Origin: Planctomycetota bacterium
GTDB taxonomy: Bacteria; Planctomycetota; Planctomycetia; Pirellulales; Lacipirellulaceae
Length of the DNA: 35,074 nucleotides
Assembly: GCA_024276705.1 (NCBI GenBank)
Contig: JAJRWS010000118.1
Span: 1 to 35,074, forward strand
Direction: 5' to 3'
A program made the position numbers and the translations under genes. Positions within the stretch are counted from its first letter, which is position 1. Each line of letters begins with the position of its first letter. Positions 14,241-22,412 of the stretch are shown one piece after another. Under the pieces are notes generated by a model, which worked only from the letters and a program-made list of their open reading frames with translations, was not told the origin of the DNA and did no database searches.

Positions 14241-17200
14241 ATGAAAACATCCAAGTTTCGATTCAACTGCTCCTTTCTTCTTTTGCTTTTCCTGACCTGC
14301 TTACTGTCGGCCCGCTGTCGGATCGGGACCGTCAAAGCGCAACCAGCCGACCAAGGCCCGAAGCCAGCGAACACGACCACCCAAGGAGTGACGGAAATCC
14401 GCCAGGGTGGTTATGTCGAAAAGGTCGACCCCCATGTCGACTACAAGGACCGTCTGCCGAGCACGCCTCCCCGCCCGCCGGCCGATTCGGCGAGCGCCTT
14501 TCATGTGGTCCCCGGGTTCCAACTCGACTGCGTCGCGGCGGAACCCCTGGTACGCGACGCGGTGGATCTGGCATTTGACGAAAACGGATTCCTCTACGTT
14601 GCCGAAATCATTCCCTACGCCGAAGACAATTCGTCGAAATATGGCTCGCCCAGAGGACGCATCGCCTTACTGAAAGACACCGACGGAGATGGCACGTTCG
14701 ATACCAGCGTGGTCTTCGTCGACAACCTGGTCTGGCCCACCGGCGTCGCCTGCTACAACGGCGGACTCTACGTCGCCGCGACCCCCGACATTCTCTATTG
14801 CAAGGATACCGATGGCGACGGCAAAGCGGATGTGCGCGAGGTGGTGCTGACCGGGTTCGAAACTTCCAGCCCGAACGCCATGCCCAACAGCCTGCGTTGG
14901 GGCCTGGACCAGCACATCCATGGCATGACCAGTACCGCGGGAGGCCAGATCGAGGCCGTCAAGTGGAATCGCCAACATCCCGAGGCTCAGGTGCCAGCGA
15001 TCCAAGCGCGTGGCCGCGACTTCCGCATTGATCCGCGGACCGGGCAATTCGAGCTGGAGAGTGGCGGCGGCCAGTTCGGCATGACCTACGACCGCTGGGG
15101 GAACAAATTTGAATCGAGCAACAGCGCGCCGATCGAAATGATCATGATCGAAGACCGCTACCTGGCCCGGAATCCTTATCTGGCGGCCCCCTCGCCCCGG
15201 ATGCCCATCTGGGTCGATGGTAACACGGTCTACCCGACCAGTCCCGTCGAACCGTGGCGGATTATTCGCACCGAGATGCGCGTGGGCGGTAGTTTTTCCG
15301 GTCCGGTGGAAGGGGGCGGGACCGCCTCGGGGTATTTCACGGCCGCTTGCGGCCTGAGGATTTACCAGGGGAACGCCTGGCCCGAAGCGTATCGCGACAG
15401 CGCGCTGGTTTGCGAACCGGCTGGCCATCTGATCCACCGGATGCGGCTGGAACCCCATGGCATCGGCTTCACCGCCCACCGCACCGAAACAAAAAGCGAA
15501 TTCATCACCAGCGACGAAATCTGGTTCCGGCCGATCCAACTGTCCGGCGCGCCCGATGGCACGATGTACGTGGCGGATATGTACCGCGAGATCATCGAGC
15601 ATCCCGATGCGATCCCGCCGTCGGCCAAAAAATATCTCGATCTGACCCGCGGCAATGACCGGGGCCGCATCTACCGGATCGCCCCCAAAGGTTTCAAGCC
15701 GCCTCCTGCGCCTCGGCTCGGCACGTTGACCACGACCGAACTGGTCGCCCTGCTGGCCCACCCCAACGGCTGGCACCGCAACACGGCCAGCCGCCTGCTG
15801 TTCGAGCGGCAAGACCGTGCCGCCATCGGCCCCATGCGCCAACTGGCGACCAAATCGCCGTCGCCCCTCGGTCGCATGCACGCCATGCACGTACTTGCTG
15901 ACATGGACGCTCTGGACGAGACGCTCCTCCTGGCCCGACTCGAAGATAGCCATCCGCGAGTTCGTGAACATGCCGTCCGTCTGACGGAAAGCATCCTGGC
16001 CGATTCGCCGCTAATCCGCAGCCGGCTTTACGCGATGGCTGGCGACGAGGATCCCCGGGTCCGCTACCAGTTGGCACTGACGGTGGGAAATATTCCCGGT
16101 CCCCAAGCCACCGGCACGCTGGCAACCATTGCCCAGCACGACTCAGCCGACCGCTGGGTTCGGCTGGCCATCCTCAGTTCGTCACTCGGCCGGGCCGGTT
16201 CGCTGCTGGCCGCCATGGCCGCCGACCGGTCATGGCGGGCCACCGGGGAAGGGCAAAAAATGTTGGCCCAACTGGCCGACCAGGCCGGCCTGCAAAACCA
16301 GTCCGCGCAAGTCGCCGAAGTCCTCCAGGTTCTGGCGGGCCTGCCCGCCCAAGAGAGCACCCTGGCCGAACGCATCGTTCACGGCTTAAGCGAAGGCCTG
16401 AAAAAGTCGGGCGGCAAATTGCCGACCGGGCTGGGCACGGCCAGCAAGGTAAAAGAGATCCTGGCGAACCTGATGGAACAAGCAAAAAAAGTGGCCAGCG
16501 ACCCGTCGCAGCCGATCGGGCAGCGGGTCGAGGCGATTCGTTCGTTGAGCCTGGCTCCTTTCCAGGACGCCGCGGTCATCCTGCCTGAAGGGCTCGACAG
16601 CCGCCAGCCGCAGCAAATCCAGATCGCGGCCCTGGCCACGCTGGGCCAGTTCCAGGACAACCGCGTGGGACCGATGATCGTCGAAGCCTGGCCCAGTTTC
16701 AGTCCCCAGGTCCGAACGGTGGCGATCGAAGCTCTCTTTGCCCGCCCGCAACGCCTGGCCTGCCTGCTCGATGCGATCGAACAGCGGCAGGTCCGGGCCA
16801 GCGACTTGCCCCGGGCGCGCATCGATTTCCTGTTGGCCTACCCCGAAACGTCGCTCCGCAACCGGGCCAAGACGATCCTGGGGAGCGTACAGCATACGCC
16901 GCGCGCGAATGTGGTGGAAGCTTATCGCGACGTCCTCGCCATGCCAGGGGATCGAGTTCAAGGCAAGGCAGTGTTCAAAAAGGAATGCTCCATCTGCCAT
17001 CGGCTCGAAGGGGTCGGTTTCGACCTGGGACTGCCTTTGGCAACGGTCAAGAGCCGCGGTTACGAAGGCATCCTCTCGCAAATTCTCGACCCGAACCGGG
17101 AAGTCAACCCGACCTACATGAACTACCTGATCCTCACCGAGAAGGGCCGCGCCCTCAGCGGCATGATCAGCGCGGAGACGGCCACCAGCATCACCCTCAC

Positions 17201-17351
17201 ACGGGGCCAGGACCAAAGCGACACGGTCCTGCGCAAGGACATCGATGAAATGGAGAGTAGCGGCCAATCGATCATGCCCGAAGGGCTGGAGAAACAGCTC
17301 AGCAAGCAGCAGATGGCGGACCTGCTCGAGTACCTGATGACCCTCCCTTGA
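14241..17351 (+). CDS. PVC-type membrane-bound dehydrogenase-like protein with HEAT repeats and C-terminal heme c
   Basis: A 1036-residue exported protein. The N-terminus (MKTSKF...CSFLLLLFLTCLLSA) is a Sec signal. Residues about 85-480 form the putative membrane-bound dehydrogenase beta-propeller (PLVRDAVDLAFDENGFLYVA, DTDGDGTFD, DTDGDGKAD, FGMTYDRWGNKFESSNSAP, MYVADMYREIIEHPDAIP). HEAT-like helical repeats fill about 490-890 (HPRVREHAVRL, DPRVRYQLALTVGN). The C-terminal PVC-type heme domain has CSICH at 916-920, preceded by GKAVFKKE and followed by RGYEGILSQILDPNREVNP and IMPEGLEKQLS. Such proteins are abundant planctomycete periplasmic proteins thought to oxidise sugars or alcohols and pass electrons through heme c; the substrate is unknown. 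The aldo/keto reductase gene starts 30 bp downstream, likely in the same operon. Confidence 0.9.
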   Translation: MKTSKFRFNCSFLLLLFLTCLLSARCRIGTVKAQPADQGPKPANTTTQGVTEIRQGGYVEKVDPHVDYKDRLPSTPPRPPADSASAFHVVPGFQLDCVAAEPLVRDAVDLAFDENGFLYVAEIIPYAEDNSSKYGSPRGRIALLKDTDGDGTFDTSVVFVDNLVWPTGVACYNGGLYVAATPDILYCKDTDGDGKADVREVVLTGFETSSPNAMPNSLRWGLDQHIHGMTSTAGGQIEAVKWNRQHPEAQVPAIQARGRDFRIDPRTGQFELESGGGQFGMTYDRWGNKFESSNSAPIEMIMIEDRYLARNPYLAAPSPRMPIWVDGNTVYPTSPVEPWRIIRTEMRVGGSFSGPVEGGGTASGYFTAACGLRIYQGNAWPEAYRDSALVCEPAGHLIHRMRLEPHGIGFTAHRTETKSEFITSDEIWFRPIQLSGAPDGTMYVADMYREIIEHPDAIPPSAKKYLDLTRGNDRGRIYRIAPKGFKPPPAPRLGTLTTTELVALLAHPNGWHRNTASRLLFERQDRAAIGPMRQLATKSPSPLGRMHAMHVLADMDALDETLLLARLEDSHPRVREHAVRLTESILADSPLIRSRLYAMAGDEDPRVRYQLALTVGNIPGPQATGTLATIAQHDSADRWVRLAILSSSLGRAGSLLAAMAADRSWRATGEGQKMLAQLADQAGLQNQSAQVAEVLQVLAGLPAQESTLAERIVHGLSEGLKKSGGKLPTGLGTASKVKEILANLMEQAKKVASDPSQPIGQRVEAIRSLSLAPFQDAAVILPEGLDSRQPQQIQIAALATLGQFQDNRVGPMIVEAWPSFSPQVRTVAIEALFARPQRLACLLDAIEQRQVRASDLPRARIDFLLAYPETSLRNRAKTILGSVQHTPRANVVEAYRDVLAMPGDRVQGKAVFKKECSICHRLEGVGFDLGLPLATVKSRGYEGILSQILDPNREVNPTYMNYLILTEKGRALSGMISAETATSITLTRGQDQSDTVLRKDIDEMESSGQSIMPEGLEKQLSKQQMADLLEYLMTLP

Positions 17352-17381
17352 CACCGAAATCAACATTGGGAGAAACGTATT

Positions 17382-18392
17382 ATGCAAACCCGTCCTTTGG
17401 GAGCTAGCGGAATCGAAGCTTCGGTGATCGGATTGGGAACCTGGGTGACCGGCGGAGGCGCGGTCTGGGGAACCGAGCCGGATGACCGGGAATCGATCCG
17501 GGCGATTCAAGCGTCCCTGGATGCCGGCGTGAACCTGATCGACACAGCGCCCGGCTATGGCTGGGGGCGCAGCGAGCAGGTGGTCGGCCAGGCCATCAAG
17601 GGCAGGCGCGATTCGGTGATCATCGCAACAAAATGTGGCCTGATCTGGGATGACGACCGGGGCTCGCCCTTTGCGGAACTCAACGGCAAAATGGTCCGCC
17701 GCAGCCTTCGGCCCGATACGATTGTCGAGGAGATTGAACGCAGCCTGACCTGTCTCGACACCGACACCATCGATCTCTACCAGACCCATTGGCCGTCGGT
17801 GGAACCTGACAAGACACCGATCGAAGAGACGATGGCCGCATTGCTCAAGTTGAAGGATGCGGGCAAGATCCGCATGATCGGCGTCTGCAATTGTTCGCTC
17901 GACGAACTCGCCGAGAACGTCCAGCACGGTCCCGTGGCAAGCCATCAGTTTCGCTACAGCATGTTATGGCGCGATGCCGAGCAAGAAATCTTGCCCTACG
18001 GCCAGCAACACCATATCGCTACCCTGACGTACATGTCCCTCGAACAAGGGCTGTTGACCGGAAAAATCGGCCTGGATCGCGAGTTTGCGCAGGACGAATT
18101 CCGCGCCAACGAGGATTGGAGTCCATGGTTCCAACTGGAAAACCGAAGACGGGTTCTCGCCCTGCTGGATCGATGGGAGGAATTGACCGAAAAGTACCAC
18201 ATCAGCCTGGCCCAACTCGCCCTCGCCTGGACCGTGGCGCAACCCGGCATCACGCACGTGCTGGTTGGGGCCCGCAATACGCAACAGGCGATTGAAAATG
18301 CCGCGGCGGCCGGCGTCGAGCTCAGCAAAGCCGATCTGGAGCGAATGAACCAAGACCTTGAAACGCTCGGTCCGCCTTCTGGAGTGTCGTGA
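17382..18392 (+). CDS. Aldo/keto reductase
   Basis: A 336-residue cytoplasmic (alpha/beta)8 oxidoreductase. The catalytic tetrad is visible: Asp54 and Tyr59 in LIDTAPGYGWGRSE, Lys84 in IATKCGL, and His136 in LYQTHWPS. The C-terminal NADP-binding part (THVLVGARNTQQAIENAAA) is present. It reduces or oxidises a carbonyl or sugar with NAD(P)H; the specific substrate is not apparent. AGAAA at 17371-17375 serves as a weak ribosome site. It follows the heme propeller gene by 30 bp. Its stop at 18390-18392 directly abuts a truncated HzsA-like tail, so a deletion breakpoint lies at or just beyond its 3' end. The AKR fold itself seems complete. Confidence 0.92.
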   Translation: MQTRPLGASGIEASVIGLGTWVTGGGAVWGTEPDDRESIRAIQASLDAGVNLIDTAPGYGWGRSEQVVGQAIKGRRDSVIIATKCGLIWDDDRGSPFAELNGKMVRRSLRPDTIVEEIERSLTCLDTDTIDLYQTHWPSVEPDKTPIEETMAALLKLKDAGKIRMIGVCNCSLDELAENVQHGPVASHQFRYSMLWRDAEQEILPYGQQHHIATLTYMSLEQGLLTGKIGLDREFAQDEFRANEDWSPWFQLENRRRVLALLDRWEELTEKYHISLAQLALAWTVAQPGITHVLVGARNTQQAIENAAAAGVELSKADLERMNQDLETLGPPSGVS

Positions 18393-18717
18393 ATATGGAC
18401 CCAACCTGACCGGCACGCCGGCCGCACATTTCACCGTCTCCTACGAAAGTCTCAAACCGTGGGTCCGCTGGTACGAATGGGGCGGAGGCATTGGCGGCGA
18501 CGTCACCCGACCCGGCCACATGCCGGCCGACGAAAGTCCGCTCATGGCCATTCTTGACGATGCCCAGCACGCGGGCAAAGTCTTGCTGACCGACAGCGAA
18601 CGCCGCACCCTCTACCTCTGGCTCGATGGCAATGCTCCGTTTTACGGAACGTATGCCAAGGCGGCCGAACTGGCCCAGCAACAAGGTCAACAAGTACCGA
18701 TGCCCGAGCTTCAATAG
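18391..18717 (+). pseudogene. C-terminal remnant of an HzsA-related protein
   Basis: The frame reads NLTGTPAAHFTVSYESLKPW and continues VRWYEWGGG...TRPGHMPAD..LMAILDD, ending LYLWLDGNAPFYGTYAKAAE to a stop at 18715-18717. This matches the last ~100 residues of HzsA-related planctomycete proteins, including the one at 19508-22390 (SYNALAPWVPY..., LITWMDTNALFYGTFDPKD). The fragment has lost its signal peptide, propeller and both heme motifs and has no start or ribosome site. It begins at the stop codon of the aldo/keto reductase gene, so a large deletion joined them. Divergence from 19508-22390 shows it is not a recent partial copy of it. Confidence 0.85.
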
Positions 18718-18738
18718 CGTAACCCTCTCACAACGACG

Positions 18739-19031
18739 ATGCTGATCCTTAAACATATTCTCACGGTGGCGATGTTGATCCTGGCAGGGCAAGGGCACGG
18801 TTTGCGGGCAGCACCGGCTCCGGCCGACATGCGGGATATTGCATTCCAATCGTCATGGGATGGGGCAACCCAAAAGTATTGCAACGCATTGGCCGCGACG
18901 TCTTGGTCATCGAACGCGAGGACCAAGGCCATTCGACCCACTATGCCGACGCCCGAGCCATTTTGGAATTCGTGCTGCAAAAGGCCCCAACGGACCAAGA
19001 GGCTCCAGCCAATCGAGCAGAGAAGAGATAG
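18739..19031 (+). pseudogene. Internally deleted exported alpha/beta-hydrolase (esterase)
   Basis: ATG 18739 starts MLILKHILTVAMLILAGQGH, a signal peptide, and continues ADMRDIAFQSSWDGATQKY, typical of the first strand of exported planctomycete esterases. The rest of that frame is meaningless. In another frame from about 18855, GNPKVLQRIGRDVLVIERED continues QGHSTHYADARAILEFVL to a TAG at 19029-19031. That is the C-terminal strand and catalytic-His loop (QGHS) of the same fold. The core with the nucleophile Ser is missing, so an out-of-frame internal deletion fused both ends. It lies 21 bp after the HzsA-like remnant, with which it was probably in one operon. Confidence 0.65.
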
Positions 19032-19100
19032 ACCATTAGTCAGCGACCACCGACAGAGCCGCTAGCTTGAGGAAGGCTCCTCAAAGGAGCCGGGGAGAGA

Positions 19101-19282
19101 ATATCGTGCTCGTACTCAGCAAAGCGGTACTCGTACTCGAACCCAACTTGGCGGCAAGGTCAGTCATCATCAATATCCATGGGCTCTTGTTTCTGTTGCA
19201 TGCAATGGTTCCAGTCGAGTACGAGCACGACGGAACGGCGGAGCCTGATGGGTACTCTCCAGCAGAGCTGGTGGTTTACGGA
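19101..19282 (+). repeat. Dispersed 180-bp repeat, copy 2
   Basis: The same-strand homologue of 10617-10797, starting ATATCGTGCTCGTACTCAGC and ending GTGGTTTACGGA. Differences between copies are spread evenly and include indels that would break any reading frame, so the repeat is unlikely to be protein-coding. It lies immediately before MITE copy 2; in copy 1 the MITE comes first. Confidence 0.75.
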
Positions 19283-19292
19283 CGGGAATTAA

Positions 19293-19422
19293 TTGGACAG
19301 CGCCACTTTTACGCGGAAGCATAGGAAATACAAGCCCGAAGCGCCAGCGAGTGAAATTGCCGTAACATGTTCACTCGCTTGCGCTTCGCACTTTGTACTG
19401 CGGGAAAAGTGGCGCTGTCCAA
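19293..19422 (+). mobile_element. Palindromic MITE-like element, copy 2 (well preserved)
   Basis: A 130-bp element with 18-bp perfect terminal inverted repeats: TTGGACAGCGCCACTTTT at 19293-19310 and its exact complement at 19405-19422. Inside, CGAAGCGCCAGCGAGTGAA pairs with TTCACTCGCTTGCGCTTCG (one mismatch) around a 14-nt loop. Nearly the whole element can fold as one long hairpin. Target-site duplication is unclear (AA or TTAA-like bases on the left, CTAA on the right). It lies 85 bp upstream of the HzsA-like gene and could affect its transcription. Confidence 0.85.
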
Positions 19423-19507
19423 CTAAGGGGAAGATATTGGTGTATAACAAGAGAAGCTCCTGCTCACGACGAACCGCTCGGTCACCCGAACCCCGTTTCA
19501 CATCATC

Positions 19508-22390
19508 ATGCTATCCATTCTTTCCTTGCTCTCCATTCTGATTGTCAGCGCGAGTGCCGACCAAGATCCTGTTCCACCTCAGTTTGGGCCGGCGGTGGTC
19601 ACCTTCGGCGAAACGGCCGCGGCGCCGGCCAGTCGGCCCTCTTGCGGTTTTTCGCTGATCTCCGCCAGGGAGGATGGACCGCAAGTGGTAATCACGGCAA
19701 AACCAGTAACGATGCTGGCGGTCGTTCGTCCGAATGAAGTGGCGCAAGTTGAGATTACGATCCGCCAAATCACCGGACCGTTTGAGATTTCCGCCGACGT
19801 GCAACCGACCGCCGGCGACCAGGCCGAAGTCTGCCTGGCGCTGGGACCCGATTGGAAGGAGCATGTCGTTTCGGTTCAAGGCGGGACAACCTTGCGACTG
19901 GCCGGCCAGGCCGGTCCGCAAGGCGCGACCCTCCGACTGTCAACCCGCACCGGCAACGCGGAAGGTGCGGTCCGCTGGTCGGCCATTCGGCTGACGAGTG
20001 GTGGGCACTCGTTCGATGTACCGCTCGCTCTGCCGGTCCGCGAACTGGGTCTGGACCCACCGCCCATCTTGCCGCCGATGCGGCCGGCGGTCGAACGAGC
20101 GCTGATCGAATGGGACTGGCGCATGCAGGATGGAATCGAAACCGAGCGCGAGCCACGAACCTATGCCGCGGCCATCAAGCAAACCCTCGAACGGGGCACG
20201 AAACTGATCGAACGACTCCAGTCCCTGGAGGTGGCGATGGGAGACTGGCCCGATCGCTGGCTCCGCCTGCGGCAGCGCTGGCACGACCTTTCGGCAGACG
20301 CTGCAACGGACGCCGCGACCTGGGAGTCGCTATGGCGCGAAGTCCATCGAGCGCGGCGAGCCATCGCCCTGGCCAACCCGGCAGTCGGTGCCAACCCACT
20401 GGCTTTCATCAAGCGCGTCCCCAGCGCCTTCAGCCATCAGTTGACGCAATACTATGGCTCCGACGCCAGGCCGGGTGGCGGCCTTTTCGTGCTCGAGTCT
20501 CCGGGCGTGTCGATGCAATGCCGACAACTTACCACCGGCAAGCTGCCGCTGGGCAGTTATCAGCATCCGGAAGTCTCCTTCGACGGCCGCCACCTTCTGT
20601 TTGCGTTCTGCCCGGTTGAGAAAGCGCCGACCGACCGCGAGATGCACGGCCAGCTCCATTACCACCTGTACCAGGTGGCGGCCGATGGCACGGAATTAAA
20701 ACAACTGACCAGCGGTCCGTACGACGATTTCGCGCCCCGCTATCTGCCCTCGGGCAAGATCTTGTTCCTGTCGACCCGACGGCGTGGTTTCCACCGCTGC
20801 GGCCGCGGCCCGTGCCCGGTTTACACACTGACCGTCGCCAATGCCGATGGCTCCGATCCGCACACCATCTCCTATCACGAAACGCACGAATGGGATCCCG
20901 CCATCATGCACGATGGCCGCGTGATCTATACGCGGTGGGACTACGTCGACCGTCATGCGGTCCATTACCAGCAGTTGTGGTCGACCCGGCCTGATGGAAC
21001 CGATGTGCGCATCTTCTACGGCAACAACACCTTGAACCCAATCGGTGTCTGGGAGGCGCGACCCGTGCCCAATTCCCACCAGGTCATGGCCACGGCGGCG
21101 GCCCACCATGCGATGACGGCCGGGTCGATCATTTTAATCGACACAACCCGGGGCCTGGATGGATTGGCCCCCATCACTCGCCTCACTCCCGACGCACTCT
21201 TCCCGGAGAGCGAAGCTCCAGTCCGGCGCAAACCGGAAGGCTACTGGCACAACCCGGTCGGCGTACACGGCACACCCGACCTGCCGCCAGCAGCAGCCCG
21301 CTGGCCCGGCCATTGCTACCGCTCGCCTTATCCGCTGGCGGAGGATTTCTTTCTGGCAGCCTACAGCTTCGACCCGCTGATTGGTGAACCGACGTCCAAT
21401 GTGCCCAATATGTTCGGCATCTACCTGGTCGACCGGTTCGGCAACAAGGAGCTGCTCTATCGGGACTTGAACATCGGCAGCTTATGGCCGGTACCACTGG
21501 CTCCGCGGCCGGTGCCAATGAACATACCCTCAATTCAGGCGAAGGCGCCACAACCGGAAGGGACTTTTTTCCTGCAGAATGTCCACGCAAGCTGGCCGGC
21601 ACTGCCCGACGAACCGATCACGCACCTCCGCATTGTTCAGATCCTGCCCAAATCGACGCCCCACTACAACAATCCACCGATCGGTCTTGCGCCCGCATCG
21701 CCCGGCCGGCAAGTCCTGGGGACCGTCCCGGTGGCAGCGGACGGCTCGGCCTATTTTCGGGCTCCGGCGGGGATTCCCCTTTCGTTCCAGGCGCTCGACC
21801 GCCAAGGCCGCGCAGTCCAGACGATGCGCAGCCTCACCTACCTGCAACCGGGTGAGACCGCTTCGTGCATTGGCTGTCACGAGCCGAGGACCTCGGCCCC
21901 TCGGCAGCACGGCAGCGCAGCATCCCTGCAGCACCCACCTTCCGTCATCGAACCGGGCCCGGAAGGTTCGAAACCATTCAGCTACCCGCGGCTGGTGCAA
22001 CCGGTCCTCGACACGCATTGTGTTCGGTGCCATAACGACCAGCGTCACGACGGCGACATCGTGCTGACCGGCGAACCGCAAGGGCATTTCAGCCGATCTT
22101 ACAACGCCCTGGCGCCGTGGGTACCCTACTCAGCCTGGCCGCGCAGCGATGGTGATTTCCGCATCGTCAACAGCGAACCGTTGACACATCCCGACACGTT
22201 CGGCGCCCGTGCCAGTCGTCTCATGGAGCTGCTACTGCAAGGTCACCAGGAGGTCCGCCTCTCAGCGGCCGACCTGGAGCGACTCATCACCTGGATGGAC
22301 ACCAACGCACTGTTCTACGGCACGTTCGACCCCAAGGATCAGGCCCGGCAACAGCAGGGCAGCCTGATTGCAGGGCCAAAAATCGAATAG
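19508..22390 (+). CDS. HzsA-related diheme c-type propeller protein
   Basis: A 960-residue exported protein with an N-terminal Sec signal (MLSILSLLSILIVSASA). After a helical region, a TolB-like propeller runs from about 320 (HPEVSFDGRHLLFAF, LKQLTSGPYDDFAPRYLPSG) with the family signature GFHRCGRGPCPVYTL and HETHEWDPAIMHDGRVIYTR. The C-terminal part has two heme c sites, CIGCH at 787-791 and CVRCH at 838-842. The architecture matches proteins named for similarity to the hydrazine synthase alpha subunit, but such homologues are widespread in non-anammox planctomycetes and no HzsB/C is present, so hydrazine synthesis is not implied. Function is unknown, probably periplasmic electron transfer or oxidation. 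The sulfatase gene follows by 22 bp. A truncated relative lies upstream at 18391. Confidence 0.88.
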   Translation: MLSILSLLSILIVSASADQDPVPPQFGPAVVTFGETAAAPASRPSCGFSLISAREDGPQVVITAKPVTMLAVVRPNEVAQVEITIRQITGPFEISADVQPTAGDQAEVCLALGPDWKEHVVSVQGGTTLRLAGQAGPQGATLRLSTRTGNAEGAVRWSAIRLTSGGHSFDVPLALPVRELGLDPPPILPPMRPAVERALIEWDWRMQDGIETEREPRTYAAAIKQTLERGTKLIERLQSLEVAMGDWPDRWLRLRQRWHDLSADAATDAATWESLWREVHRARRAIALANPAVGANPLAFIKRVPSAFSHQLTQYYGSDARPGGGLFVLESPGVSMQCRQLTTGKLPLGSYQHPEVSFDGRHLLFAFCPVEKAPTDREMHGQLHYHLYQVAADGTELKQLTSGPYDDFAPRYLPSGKILFLSTRRRGFHRCGRGPCPVYTLTVANADGSDPHTISYHETHEWDPAIMHDGRVIYTRWDYVDRHAVHYQQLWSTRPDGTDVRIFYGNNTLNPIGVWEARPVPNSHQVMATAAAHHAMTAGSIILIDTTRGLDGLAPITRLTPDALFPESEAPVRRKPEGYWHNPVGVHGTPDLPPAAARWPGHCYRSPYPLAEDFFLAAYSFDPLIGEPTSNVPNMFGIYLVDRFGNKELLYRDLNIGSLWPVPLAPRPVPMNIPSIQAKAPQPEGTFFLQNVHASWPALPDEPITHLRIVQILPKSTPHYNNPPIGLAPASPGRQVLGTVPVAADGSAYFRAPAGIPLSFQALDRQGRAVQTMRSLTYLQPGETASCIGCHEPRTSAPRQHGSAASLQHPPSVIEPGPEGSKPFSYPRLVQPVLDTHCVRCHNDQRHDGDIVLTGEPQGHFSRSYNALAPWVPYSAWPRSDGDFRIVNSEPLTHPDTFGARASRLMELLLQGHQEVRLSAADLERLITWMDTNALFYGTFDPKDQARQQQGSLIAGPKIE

Positions 22391-22412
22391 GTCCCAAGAT
22401 AATGGGGAAATC

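Noticed and set aside
16386-17945. Long minus-strand frame across the heme-propeller and aldo/keto reductase genes
   Set aside because: It spans two well-supported genes and is explained by codon bias.
19067-19324. Small protein over the dispersed repeat
   Set aside because: The homologous copy at 10617-10797 carries indels that destroy the frame, so conservation is at the DNA level and not at the protein level.
19508-22390. Anammox hydrazine synthase
   Set aside because: Only an HzsA-related protein is present. HzsB, HzsC and hydrazine dehydrogenase are absent, and such homologues are common in heterotrophic planctomycetes.
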